Assembly: GCA_025359915.1 (NCBI GenBank)
Contig: JANYDE010000131.1
Coordinates: 1-36,809, forward strand
DNA: 36,809 nt
Source: Chamaesiphon sp. 336R_metabinner_41
GTDB lineage: Bacteria; Cyanobacteriota; Cyanobacteriia; Cyanobacteriales; Chamaesiphonaceae
Reading direction: 5' to 3'
The position numbers and the translations under genes are program-made. The notes beneath the pieces were generated by a model, which was given only the letters and a program-made list of their open reading frames with translations, did not search any database and was not told the DNA's origin. Positions 8,535 to 17,131 of this stretch are shown piece by piece (the first letter of the stretch is position 1; each line of letters starts with the position of its first letter).

Positions 8535-8616
8535 CTAGTACTAAGCGGCATAAGTTTAGCCACCATCAGATCCCTCCATCTCCCCTCTAAAATACTAGCT
8601 TTATTGCCGCCTAGTA
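8535..8616. mobile_element. Short MITE-like element, left arm ctagtactaagcggc
   Basis: The arm 8539-8549 pairs with 8606-8616 (10 of 11 bases), bounding a roughly 80-base element with a pyrimidine-rich middle. The left 30 bases (ctagtactaagcggcataag, then tttagccacc) match the complement of 32504-32533 closely, so the element occurs twice in the window. It sits in the roughly 300-base gap between the PRC-barrel and S9 peptidase genes, where I see nothing else except the presumed PRC-barrel promoter. Confidence 0.65.
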
Positions 8617-8621
8617 ATAAA

Positions 8622-10547
8622 TTAGACAATAATCCCAATCGGTTCAATGTCGTCTGCGGATTGGAATTTGAAGATTTGAGCATAGAAGTAGAATTCACCA
8701 GTCAGAGCACGTTTGATATTTGCGGCTTCGCGGAATCCATGTTGCTCGGTGGGGAAGGTGACATAGGCGACGGGGATTCCTTTGGCTTTGAGTGCATCCA
8801 CCATCATTTCGGCTTGGTTGGGGGGGACGACTTTATCTTCTAAGCCTTGGAAGAAAGCGATCGGACAGGACAATTGATGGGTAAAATAGAGGGGCGATCG
8901 ATCTTGATACAATTTGGCTTGAGCTGGATAGGGTGCCACTAATCGATCGAGATATCGAGCTTCAAATTTGTGGGTATCTTTGGCAAGAGCAGCTAAATCG
9001 CTGACTCCGTAGTAACTTGCTCCGGCTTTGAAGGTATTGCCAAAGGTGAGAGCGGCGAGGGTAGTATAGCCTCCCGCGCTCCCACCAGAAATCGCCAATC
9101 GATTGGCATCGGCTAAACCCTGTGCTACTAAATATTTAGCTGCATTGGTACAGTCATCGACATCGACGATGCCCCATTTACCGTCGAGGCGGTGTTGATA
9201 GGCTTTGCCATAGCCAGTACTCCCGCCATAATTGACATCTACGACTGCAAAGCCGCGACTCGTCCAATATTGGGTTTTGAGGTTGAGTTGGCTGGAAGCG
9301 GCTGCGGTTGGACCACCGTGACTTTTGACGAGGAGGGGTGGTTTTTCGCCCAAGAGTGGCTGAAAATCGGGGTTGGTGGGTGGATAATAGAATGCGTATG
9401 CAGTCCCCTCTGTGGTTGGGAACTCGATCGATTGAGGGACTGATAGATAGGCAGGATCGAGATCTAGTTTGGTTGAAAGTTGGAAGATTTTGGTAGATTC
9501 TGTGAGAAGATCGATCGCAATAATTTGATTTGACTGAGTTGCGGCAGCGGCACAGCAGTATACTGAGTTACCAGCAGCACGCACGCTAGAAATATCGGTA
9601 TAAGGAACGTTGAGATGGGTTAGATGCTGACTGAGGGTATTAATCAGCGCGAGGTGCCAAGTTCCACCTTGACTATAGGTACAGACAATTCGATGTTTGC
9701 CGACGAAGGCGTAGGTGGACATCCCGAATACCCATTGGGGTAGACTAAATTCGGCATCTAATTTACAGATTGCGGCAACTTTCCCATTATTCCAGCAATA
9801 GAGATTGCCCCAACCCGTGCGATCACTGATAAAGTACAAGCTATCATCGTTCAGCCATTGGGGTTGAAATATCGTTTCATTCGCACCCCCAGCAATCAAT
9901 GTGGGTGCGGAGAGGTAGCCATTAATTACATTGGCAGTTTGTAAGTTGGTGCCATCCCAAGGTAAATTTGGATGATTCCAACTCAACCAGGCTAATCTAC
10001 TCCCATCAGGACTCAATCGCGGCGCAGCATAAAAATCACAGCCGCCAGCCAGGACAAACATGTCATCTGTTTTTGTCAGATCGATACTGACGATGGTATT
10101 CAACGGTTCTAAGTCGCTTGAATCATGATCCTCTTGTACGCAAATCAATCGCCGACGATGAGGATCGATGGTCAAATCGGCATATCTTTTTGTCTTATCA
10201 TGGGTGAGTTGATGAACTTGATGCGGGTTTTCGCCATCCAAATCTTGAACGTACAGACAGTTATCGCTATTGTTACTAAAATAAACCTGTCTCTCTAAAA
10301 CTGTATAGGCTGCGCCGCCGTATTCATGGACGCGATTTCGGACGTTATATTCTATTGGAGTGATATCACTAATTTTACCGTCTTCAGTCTGCCGAACAAT
10401 CACGTTCCGCCCTGCTTCTTGGGGGCGAGATTCCAGCCAATAAATATCCGTTCCATCCAGGACAATCGAACTAAGTCCAATACTATCAGCCACGATCGAA
10501 TCAGCAGTAATCGGTGACTTCCATGAACCAAAGGGCGCGAGTTTCAT
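8622..10547 (-). CDS. S9-family serine peptidase (prolyl oligopeptidase / acylaminoacyl-peptidase type)
   Basis: The protein has 641 residues. The N-terminal half (about 1-370) is a beta-propeller with repeating YFxSDR/LSPDGSRLAWLSW blades. The C-terminal half is an alpha/beta hydrolase starting around 375. The catalytic triad is complete: Ser490 in GGSAGGY, Asp571 in GLEDKVVPP and His603 in EQHGF. SHGGPTAAAS near 409 supplies the oxyanion region. No signal peptide is visible, so it is likely cytosolic and cleaves short peptides or acyl-amino acids. It appears monocistronic. Its substrate cannot be read from the sequence. Confidence 0.9.
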   Translation of the reverse strand: MKLAPFGSWKSPITADSIVADSIGLSSIVLDGTDIYWLESRPQEAGRNVIVRQTEDGKISDITPIEYNVRNRVHEYGGAAYTVLERQVYFSNNSDNCLYVQDLDGENPHQVHQLTHDKTKRYADLTIDPHRRRLICVQEDHDSSDLEPLNTIVSIDLTKTDDMFVLAGGCDFYAAPRLSPDGSRLAWLSWNHPNLPWDGTNLQTANVINGYLSAPTLIAGGANETIFQPQWLNDDSLYFISDRTGWGNLYCWNNGKVAAICKLDAEFSLPQWVFGMSTYAFVGKHRIVCTYSQGGTWHLALINTLSQHLTHLNVPYTDISSVRAAGNSVYCCAAAATQSNQIIAIDLLTESTKIFQLSTKLDLDPAYLSVPQSIEFPTTEGTAYAFYYPPTNPDFQPLLGEKPPLLVKSHGGPTAAASSQLNLKTQYWTSRGFAVVDVNYGGSTGYGKAYQHRLDGKWGIVDVDDCTNAAKYLVAQGLADANRLAISGGSAGGYTTLAALTFGNTFKAGASYYGVSDLAALAKDTHKFEARYLDRLVAPYPAQAKLYQDRSPLYFTHQLSCPIAFFQGLEDKVVPPNQAEMMVDALKAKGIPVAYVTFPTEQHGFREAANIKRALTGEFYFYAQIFKFQSADDIEPIGIIV

Positions 10548-10723
10548 AATGACGATCTATGTAAAGTTTGACAGCGACCGTCAATACAATTTAGCACGCA
10601 CGATCGGGTAAATAGTACCAACAAACAACTCGCTTACCAAGATTCTACCCGATCGAGTAGATGTCTTCTACCGTATATTGGCGGGAACTCAAATATCCCT
10701 CGGATGCCAGTGCCATCCCAATA

Positions 10724-10826
10724 CGGTAAGCGCAAAGCGCAGGCTGTGCTTACGGCAGGCTAACGCCAACGCCAACGGTTAGACCTATCTATTTATAGTT
10801 TCCGCCTAATAAAAACGCCGCTTCAC
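10724..10826. repeat. Intergenic palindromic repeats
   Basis: gtaagc (10726-10731) pairs with gcttac (10748-10753). The following ggcaggctaacgcc(aacgcc) stretch is a repeat type common in cyanobacterial intergenic DNA. A second piece, aataaaaacgccgcttca (10808-10825), matches 2444-2461 with one base difference. These fill much of the roughly 300-base gap between the S9 peptidase start and the GH10-like gene end; no gene is seen there. Confidence 0.65.
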
Positions 10827-10851
10827 GCCCGCTCTCTAGGGATTAAGCTGC

Positions 10852-11925
10852 TCATTTAGAATCTCTATAGCTGTTGAATATATCCATGAGATCTTGTCTA
10901 TTTCTAGGTACTAATATTGGTGATAGTTGCTCGTAAAATAGAGTTTCGTAAAAGAAGCAAGAGTATCCTCCAAACTTTTTTTTAATGCTCGTACTAACTT
11001 GTTGTTCGATCGCTTTAGTCGAAATTGGTTTAGTTCTTAATCCGGTAAGGATACCGATGATAGTTGGAATTTTTGTTTTGATAGATCGAACTTCTGGCTT
11101 GGTAAGTTCGCGGTCAAATGCGGTTAAGCTATCTCGGTAAATTTGCAGCACTAACTCATCGATCAGACCTAGATTAGACCACTGTTGCCAATCTACTAAA
11201 TAACGACTTTTGGAGAAATTCAAAGGATTGGGGGAAATTGAAATGAGGCAGTCGGATCGAATAGATTTGACCGAATTGACAATCTGTTTTAATAATTCTG
11301 TTAATTGTAATTCTCTCCATTCATTCCAGTTTAATCGATTTTGGCGATCGAATAGTTGCTGCGTCAATCGATCGTAACCCATCTCCACCGGAAAGCAAAA
11401 ATGGTCGTCTAATTGAATACCTGCGACGGGATATCTGTGGACAACATCAGCAATTAGATCGACAATAAAGTTACGGACTCGATCGTGACAGGGATTTAGC
11501 CAAATATTGGGATCTAGTTTATCATTAGCAGATTGAATTCGTTGGGTATTTCCATGTAGATCCAGCATTAGTAATTCTGGATATTGACGCGCAATCGTCG
11601 ATTGTGGTGGTACCATTAATCCATACTCAAACCAAGGAATTACGCGGATATTTAATGGTTGAGCTAATTCGATGAGTTCAGCTAATACATCTCGATCGAT
11701 AAAGGGACTATTTGGTAAGACTGCCGCGCAAGTTAATCCCCGTGCGACATCACTCGGATATAAAGTATATCCCCGCTGCCAAACCGCTGGATAAATCGTG
11801 TTAAATCCTAACTCCGCCAACTGTGACAATCCTACCGCCAAATTGTCGCGAGAATTCATTACTTGACTATCAACATTCGTCAGCCAAACAGCTCTAATTG
11901 GATCGGGTAGAATCACATCTTGCAC
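10852..11925 (-). CDS. GH10-like (GHL10/DUF187-type) family 10 glycosylhydrolase, short form
   Basis: The protein has 357 residues. IRAVWLTNVDSQVMNSRDNL at about 9-28, then GFNTIYPAVWQRGYTLYPS and PWFEYGLMVP, give the TIM-barrel layout of bacterial GHL10 proteins. GIQLDDHFCFP near 175 is the conserved DD-x-F strand. Members probably act on glycans or cell-wall material; substrates are unknown. No signal peptide is apparent, unlike the longer relative at 17832-19379. It lies 102 bases downstream of the usher-like gene on the same strand, so the two may share transcription. Confidence 0.8.
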   Translation of the reverse strand: MQDVILPDPIRAVWLTNVDSQVMNSRDNLAVGLSQLAELGFNTIYPAVWQRGYTLYPSDVARGLTCAAVLPNSPFIDRDVLAELIELAQPLNIRVIPWFEYGLMVPPQSTIARQYPELLMLDLHGNTQRIQSANDKLDPNIWLNPCHDRVRNFIVDLIADVVHRYPVAGIQLDDHFCFPVEMGYDRLTQQLFDRQNRLNWNEWRELQLTELLKQIVNSVKSIRSDCLISISPNPLNFSKSRYLVDWQQWSNLGLIDELVLQIYRDSLTAFDRELTKPEVRSIKTKIPTIIGILTGLRTKPISTKAIEQQVSTSIKKKFGGYSCFFYETLFYEQLSPILVPRNRQDLMDIFNSYRDSK

Positions 11926-12027
11926 CAGTTTAAAAATACTATACTATTACTTAGCGTAGATCCAGGGTACACTCGGATTAGTCTTTATATATTGGGGAAA
12001 GATGTGGGTAAATTCATTTGGTGAGAC

Positions 12028-14775
12028 TCAAAAGTTGAAAAAAGACATCCGATCGTTTCCCGTCTCTAAATGGGAAAATGAGGGCAACCTAGTTTGACTA
12101 GTTTGCTGGAGATCGACCTTTTGAAGCACTGGCGAACTAGACATGATCGAGATCGTATTCGGCTGTAACTGTCCTGAAATCGAGAGCTGATAGGCACCCA
12201 GTGGTAAATCGGCAAATTCATAACTACCATCAACCTTAGCGAACGTCGAACGTTGAACATCTGTACTAGTAAGATTGACTGCGGCTACTTCCACGCGCGG
12301 AATGGGTTTACCCACCGCATCGAAGACAATCCCTGTCACAGTATAAATCGGCGTTAAGGGGATCGAAATGGTGGTATAGCCACCGAGTGCCACATTGACA
12401 CGCACTGAGTCCAGTGGCTTCCCTGCGGCACTCACAATCGAACTCCGCCAGTGTGGGGGTAGATATGCAGAATTGAGATCGATGCGATAACTACCAGGTG
12501 CGGTGCGGACTTCGATTCGTTGGTGAAACCTCTCCCCTGGAGAATCTGTTAACTTGTTGATCTGACTGGGATTGAGTACCTTTTTATTGAGGGAAATTAA
12601 TTCGGGATGCCAATAACTTTCCTCGCCTGTATCTTGGATCCCATTGCCATTGCGATCGAAAAATGCCCCAATCACAATCCCACCACGGGTACGCAGCTCT
12701 TCGACGCGCGTAGTTGTCGATTGTTTCCCACCTTGGAGATCGAGGGTAGATTGCAATTCTAGCGAAAAATTCTCACGATTGGTAAAAGCCGAAATCCCCT
12801 GATATCTACCCATCAATTGTAACCCTGGGGCGAAAGTAATCCCCAGCCCCGCATTTGCACCCCGCCCAAATCCACTCCAACCATAGCCCAAATCTGAATT
12901 AAATACGGTAGACTGATATCGCCAGATTAATTGACCGAAAGTCGTCGGTGTGATCGAAGATGTCGATTGATAATTCGCGACAAGATTTTGAGTACTACCA
13001 GTCGCAGATGGTAACTGGTAACTAACTTCGGAGTTGAGACTAATTTCATTCCCCTGTACTCCTAACCGCCAATTCTGCTGTTGATGACTGGCACTCCACC
13101 GTAAAAAGGACTTACTATCGAGGGTACCTTGAATATTACTATTGCTATTAGCTGCCAAACTAAAATTATAATTACCGCCGATCGCGACCCCTGACAAACT
13201 ATCATATTTACTACTCGCTGTAAATTTGGGGGTGAGCTGCCAATTGAGATTGCCACGACTGGAAAACTTATCACTACTAAAATTGGCACTAAAATTCGAT
13301 GCTGGTTGATAATTGACACTACTGACAATATCCCATCGATCTCCAGTCACCGCCGATATTGACGCTTGCAGCGGTACCCCTGTCGGCTGCCAAAATACTT
13401 CACCCAAACCCCGCAGGGCAATTGGATCCGCAATTACCCCCGCACCCACAGTCAGCGATTCACTAATCCCCCGTCGATAAGCCGCCCCCCCCTGCAAGCC
13501 ATCGAATTTACCGATAAATTCAGTAGCACCCCGATTGTAATTCACCCCCGCTGAGGCAATCCACGCACCAGATCCGACAGGTAATTGACCTGGGACTGTC
13601 GTAAATGTCACATCTCGCACTTGTGGATCGGCGGTGAGTTGTCCGCTCGGATATAGCAATAGTCGATAACCACTGCCAAATTCCGCATCCTTGCTTACCA
13701 CCACATTCTCAAACCGAAAGACTCCCGAACTATCGACTAAAACTTGTCCGACAACTTCCGTACTAAAACCTCTAATTAGTCTGACGACTGTACCTGGTTG
13801 TGCTTGCCCAATTACAGTCCGCCCCAATCGACTCGATTGTAGTCGTTCATTCGGCACAAAATCGCCACCAGAGAGGGATGTCGGCGGCGCAAAGTCTTGC
13901 CGCTGAATCGTCGTTACGCCCCAATAGCTACCCGTCGGATTTCCCTGTCTGCGCCAAAACGGACTTTGGGAACCAGAAATCAAGTCAGCACTAGCACTTT
14001 GGTTGATGATCACTGCCTCACTCAGTCCCCAAGTGCGGAGATTCGTCAGTTGGGGTTGCTCAACACGTAGATACCAACTAGAACCTAAAACTGTACCGAC
14101 TGCTTTAAATTCACCTTGAGTATTGAGTCGATTATTTGCCGAGCCACTCAGGTTAATTCGCTCGTTTAGTGCGCTTAAATTGGCGGTGGGGGGATTGACA
14201 GTGACTAATCCATCTAAACTGACTGTTGGGGTACTTACCGCAGGTTGAGGCGGATTTTTAGGCAGTGTATAGCTAAATTTGAGAGCGATCTCTCGATCGT
14301 CAAATTCAATCTTGAGTCCTGGTAATTTTTGCAAGTCGCCAATCGTAATGGCTTTACCTAAGTGAGGATCTGATCGCCATTGGAGCGGATGCAATCGAAC
14401 CAGCAAATAAGGCGAGGTAAGTTCTATTTCGCCACTAGATAACTGCTGTTGTTGAATCTCTAATAGCTTGAGGGCGGCATCAAAAGGTACTAACCATTGT
14501 GCTAGTTTAATCGGCTGTTGCTGATTGTCTGTTTCACCCCGTACCTCAATCTGCTGCGGTGGTAGATTATTGACGATCGCGTTAATTCGGGTGATGGCAA
14601 TATTTTGACGATCGTTAACTAATGACGATGGGATCGCTACTGCATCAATGGTGAGTATATTTCCATAAAACACGCACCATAATAAAATCCGCGCCAACAG
14701 ATTTGTGCTTTGGCGAGGATCCGTTAAAGAGTCAGTCAACTTCGGTGGTTTAGCCTTTCCCTGAGAAAATCGCAA
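12028..14775 (-). CDS. Large outer-membrane usher-like beta-barrel protein with C-terminal carboxypeptidase-regulatory domain
   Basis: The protein has 915 residues. A signal peptide or hydrophobic anchor is at about 28-48. An N-terminal soluble domain (about 50-175) resembles a small beta domain (ITIGDLQKLPGLKIEFDDRE). Residues about 290-400 carry RTVIGQAQPGTVVRLIRG and YRLLLYPSGQLTADPQVRDV, which resemble the plug and barrel start of fimbrial ushers. Residues about 400-690 alternate polar and hydrophobic like outer-membrane strands (QPASNFSANFSSDKFSSRGN, WQLTPKFTASSKYDS). FFDRNGNGIQDTGEE near 700 looks like a calcium-binding or SdrD-like loop. Residues about 810-880 form a carboxypeptidase-regulatory-like fold (TGIVFDAVGKPIPRVEVAAV). 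No chaperone or pilin gene lies nearby, so the usher role is an inference from layout. GH10-like gene follows. Confidence 0.65.
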   Translation of the reverse strand: MRFSQGKAKPPKLTDSLTDPRQSTNLLARILLWCVFYGNILTIDAVAIPSSLVNDRQNIAITRINAIVNNLPPQQIEVRGETDNQQQPIKLAQWLVPFDAALKLLEIQQQQLSSGEIELTSPYLLVRLHPLQWRSDPHLGKAITIGDLQKLPGLKIEFDDREIALKFSYTLPKNPPQPAVSTPTVSLDGLVTVNPPTANLSALNERINLSGSANNRLNTQGEFKAVGTVLGSSWYLRVEQPQLTNLRTWGLSEAVIINQSASADLISGSQSPFWRRQGNPTGSYWGVTTIQRQDFAPPTSLSGGDFVPNERLQSSRLGRTVIGQAQPGTVVRLIRGFSTEVVGQVLVDSSGVFRFENVVVSKDAEFGSGYRLLLYPSGQLTADPQVRDVTFTTVPGQLPVGSGAWIASAGVNYNRGATEFIGKFDGLQGGAAYRRGISESLTVGAGVIADPIALRGLGEVFWQPTGVPLQASISAVTGDRWDIVSSVNYQPASNFSANFSSDKFSSRGNLNWQLTPKFTASSKYDSLSGVAIGGNYNFSLAANSNSNIQGTLDSKSFLRWSASHQQQNWRLGVQGNEISLNSEVSYQLPSATGSTQNLVANYQSTSSITPTTFGQLIWRYQSTVFNSDLGYGWSGFGRGANAGLGITFAPGLQLMGRYQGISAFTNRENFSLELQSTLDLQGGKQSTTTRVEELRTRGGIVIGAFFDRNGNGIQDTGEESYWHPELISLNKKVLNPSQINKLTDSPGERFHQRIEVRTAPGSYRIDLNSAYLPPHWRSSIVSAAGKPLDSVRVNVALGGYTTISIPLTPIYTVTGIVFDAVGKPIPRVEVAAVNLTSTDVQRSTFAKVDGSYEFADLPLGAYQLSISGQLQPNTISIMSSSPVLQKVDLQQTSQTRLPSFSHLETGNDRMSFFNF

Positions 14776-14846
14776 GCGGTAGATGAAATATCAATTTGTT
14801 TGATTTTATCAGATTTTTATGAACCTGAAATTACCTGTGGCAATTG

Positions 14847-15617
14847 CTACCTAATAGCTACCGGATCGAGCCACCGCAGCATCTCCCGTTTGAGTTGATG
14901 TAAATCGCGATGAACTTCTTGCTTAATCCATTGACCGATCGCATCAAAAGGTGTGAAAATTTGGGGCGTAAGTTGTACTTGGAAATCCTGTCCTAATGGG
15001 GTGAGGTGACTACCATTAATGATCTGAGTCGAAACCATTTTTGGATCGATGTTCTTGAGCGTTTGACTGAGGGTATATGATTGATCGATCGTGTCGTTAC
15101 TAAATTTGACAATTAGATTGCGGCGCACATCATAATAATCAGCAATTAGATCGAGGGTTTCTTGGGGACTAGGCGAAAATTCCACATTGAATTCTCGCGG
15201 CATTTGACCCATCAACGGTACGGCATCGCGAGCCGAGAAATTATTAAATGAAATTAAAATATTCCCCTCTCTGTTGACATCATACATACTGCCGATCAGT
15301 AGCTGAAGCTTGCAGCCCATACTATGTCCAACCCCATAAATAGGCAAGGAATCAGTTGGTAAATACTGACGATCTTGAAGGAATTCTAAGATATCTTCAA
15401 AACTGTTGTAGACATCACTAGCGATCGATCGATGGTCGAAAGTATTAAGAAATGGTGTCGCAATAATTGCATACCCTTGCTGTGCCAAATCTTCCAACAA
15501 CAATCGATAAGTAATATGTGGAGCCGCTGCCACAAATGCACCACCTAAAAAATGCACCACCGCACGCGGTTGACGCGGAATATAAACCCAATTACCAGAA
15601 ATTTCTTGCCAATCCAT
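14847..15617 (-). CDS. DUF1350 alpha/beta-hydrolase-like protein
   Basis: The protein has 256 residues from the ATG at 15617 (MDWQEISGNWVYIPRQP). The frame is open further upstream, but those 34 residues are a translation of a tandem repeat (SPSPPVSPSP), so the internal Met is preferred. HFLGGAFVAAAPHITYRLLL near 27 and IYGVGHSMGCKLQLL near 100 are typical of DUF1350, an alpha/beta-hydrolase family of cyanobacteria and plastids. The G-H-S-M-G elbow offers a nucleophile serine, and GSHLTP near 215 a possible histidine. No experimentally known role comes to mind. Confidence 0.85.
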   Translation of the reverse strand: MDWQEISGNWVYIPRQPRAVVHFLGGAFVAAAPHITYRLLLEDLAQQGYAIIATPFLNTFDHRSIASDVYNSFEDILEFLQDRQYLPTDSLPIYGVGHSMGCKLQLLIGSMYDVNREGNILISFNNFSARDAVPLMGQMPREFNVEFSPSPQETLDLIADYYDVRRNLIVKFSNDTIDQSYTLSQTLKNIDPKMVSTQIINGSHLTPLGQDFQVQLTPQIFTPFDAIGQWIKQEVHRDLHQLKREMLRWLDPVAIR

Positions 15618-15621
15618 TTTT

Positions 15622-15756
15622 GAGGGAGGAGGGGGGATGGTGAGACAGGGGGACGGTGAGACGGGGGGACTGGGGGACGGTGAGACTGGGGGACTGGGGG
15701 ACTGGGGGTGAATATTCACTATTCACTATCCCCTATCCCCTATCCCCTATCCCCTA
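15622..15756. repeat. Two repeat blocks: ggactggg/gacggtga units and a tatcccc heptamer array
   Basis: From 15622 to 15710 runs a degenerate G-rich tandem repeat. From 15727 to 15756 about four copies of tatcccc follow, and the last copy runs into the CTA that is the stop codon (complement) of the zinc-ribbon gene at 15754-15756. Confidence 0.85.
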
Positions 15757-16053
15757 AAAGTAGCCAAAAAAGCTATCATAATCCAGATCGCTATCCCCAC
15801 CATTATACGGAGTTCGATCTGCAAATTCATTGGGGGTGCGGTCATCACTCCATCCCCACCAGTCCTTCCCGCATTCGCAGTGATAAAATTCTTGCCACTT
15901 CCGTTTGCGATTTTCGAGCAAGATTGGCGAACGACGATTGATCCAAGCTGCGGTAGCTGCGGTAGAGCCAGCATGACAATTGGGACAACAAAATCCTTGT
16001 GCGTGAGTTGCGAGTGCTGTCCAGTCTGGTGGGGTAGGGCTAAAAGCTTCCAT
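15754..16053 (-). CDS. Small zinc-ribbon protein
   Basis: The protein has 99 residues. Cys22, Cys23 and Cys26 in CCPNC, with Cys59 and Cys61 in YHCECGKDWWGW, form a split zinc-ribbon, and the spacer contains a basic helix (LENRKRKWQEF). The C-terminus is acidic and aromatic (GGDSDLDYDSFFGYF). An overlapping reading frame in another phase (15747-16091) is Pro/Ala-rich and lacks this logic, so I chose this one. Codon phase and the clean Cys pattern support it as real. Function unknown; a nucleic-acid or protein-binding role is only a guess. It lies upstream of the DUF1350 gene on the same strand. Confidence 0.75.
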   Translation of the reverse strand: MEAFSPTPPDWTALATHAQGFCCPNCHAGSTAATAAWINRRSPILLENRKRKWQEFYHCECGKDWWGWSDDRTPNEFADRTPYNGGDSDLDYDSFFGYF

Positions 16054-16264
16054 GTATAATCAGTCGGTGTGCGTGTAGTGTCTACGGGCAAAAAAAGGTG
16101 TGCAAAAATCGTTTAACTGAGCTAAAAATAACAATTTAGAGCGATAGTTACATGAGCTACAGACAAACACTTTAGCTTCACTATAATAAGTAGTTTAACG
16201 AGGATCTACCGAACCTAGTTAAATTGGTACGATCTAAACAGACAAAATAATTAAATAAAATTCT

Positions 16265-16729
16265 ATGACAACTTTTGATACCCTCGCAGATGCGCCCGAT
16301 CTTACCGCTGATGACTATCTCGTCGTCGGTGTGGCTACCTGCTTCTTCCGTGACGATGATGGGGTACACGAACTCAAAGTCATCGAACCCATCCCTTCCT
16401 CTGCCTGGGAAGCTCTCCTCAAAGGCATTCCTACCTCCTACGAGATCGCCGCCGCTACCACTCTCGGCGCACTGATTGCTGGAGAGACACCTCAGATTCC
16501 CGCTAATTTCCCCGCTGACTGTCAACTAGGTAACGAATTTGCCTACCGTTGTATCGCCTCAGCTCGTACTTACAAGCGTCGCCAAGAAGCTACAATGCAT
16601 CTCGCGCAAGGTGATAGCTACAGCAGCTTCAATTATTCTACCGAACGGAAACGGGTACTCAATGCCGATCGAGTTGTCACCAAAGACGATAATGTCAAAC
16701 AGCACGCCTATACTCACCAGAAGCTCTAG
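16265..16729 (+). CDS. Conserved hypothetical protein, small and soluble
   Basis: The protein has 154 residues and begins MTTFDTLADAPDLTADDYLV. The middle (VVGVATCFFRDDDGVHELKV, then PIPSSAWEALLKGIPTSYEI) is compact and acidic. The C-terminal third is basic and rich in Tyr, Arg and Lys (YRCIASARTYKRRQEATMHL, ERKRVLNADRVVTKDD). I think such proteins are conserved in cyanobacteria but do not recognise a family name. The bases before the ATG are AT-rich (aataattaaataaaattct), with no clear ribosome site. A 13-bp hairpin follows 55 bases after the stop. The gene is monocistronic. Confidence 0.7.
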   Translation: MTTFDTLADAPDLTADDYLVVGVATCFFRDDDGVHELKVIEPIPSSAWEALLKGIPTSYEIAAATTLGALIAGETPQIPANFPADCQLGNEFAYRCIASARTYKRRQEATMHLAQGDSYSSFNYSTERKRVLNADRVVTKDDNVKQHAYTHQKL

Positions 16730-16783
16730 TTTTAGCTGATTTTTAAAAAAGATTGACCCTCAAACATAGACACAGTGACACTC

Positions 16784-16816
16784 ATATCCCTGACTTCTCG
16801 GATAAGTCAGGGATAT
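16784..16816 (+). terminator. Hairpin terminator after the 154-residue protein gene
   Basis: atatccctgactt (16784-16796) pairs perfectly with aagtcagggatat (16804-16816) around a 7-base loop. There is no long U-run directly after it, so termination strength is uncertain. Confidence 0.65.
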
Positions 16817-16868
16817 TGCCGCTCATTTGTGAATAGATTAAACTAAGTCTAGCTAACTAAGATCGAAA

Positions 16869-17117
16869 ATGAAATTAGTCAACATCCATCAAGCAAAAAC
16901 TACTCTTTCTCAGCTCTTAGAATCTGTACAAGCTGGAGAAGAGATAATTATTAGCAAAGTTGGGAAAACATTAGCGCGGCTCATTCCCTATCCTCTTGAA
17001 AAAAAGCCTTGAACTCCTGGCTACTGGAAAGGTCAAGTGAAAATGGCTGATGACTTTGAAGATCCACTTCCTCCAGAGATTTTAGCTGGTTTTATGGGAA
17101 TGGATGATGAAGTTTAG
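16869..17117 (+). pseudogene. Phd/YefM-family antitoxin broken by an in-frame TGA
   Basis: ATG 16869 opens a frame beginning MKLVNIHQAKTTLSQLLESV, then GEEIIISKVGKTLARLIPY, the standard Phd/YefM N-terminal DNA-binding domain. It stops at TGA 17010-17012 after 47 residues. The same frame then continues without interruption as TPGYWKGQVKMADDFEDPLP, then PEILAGFMGMDDEV, to TAG 17115-17117. That is the usual toxin-binding tail of antitoxins paired with PIN-domain VapC toxins. A single CGA-to-TGA change at the KKP-R-TPG junction would explain the stop. The full length would be 82 residues. No toxin gene follows; comF starts 15 bases later. Confidence 0.85.
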
Positions 17118-17131
17118 GACTATTTGAGAAC

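Noticed and set aside
15747-16091. 114-residue alternative frame over the zinc-ribbon gene
   Set aside because: Irregular Pro/Ala/Thr composition without the paired Cys logic of the 99-residue frame in the other phase.
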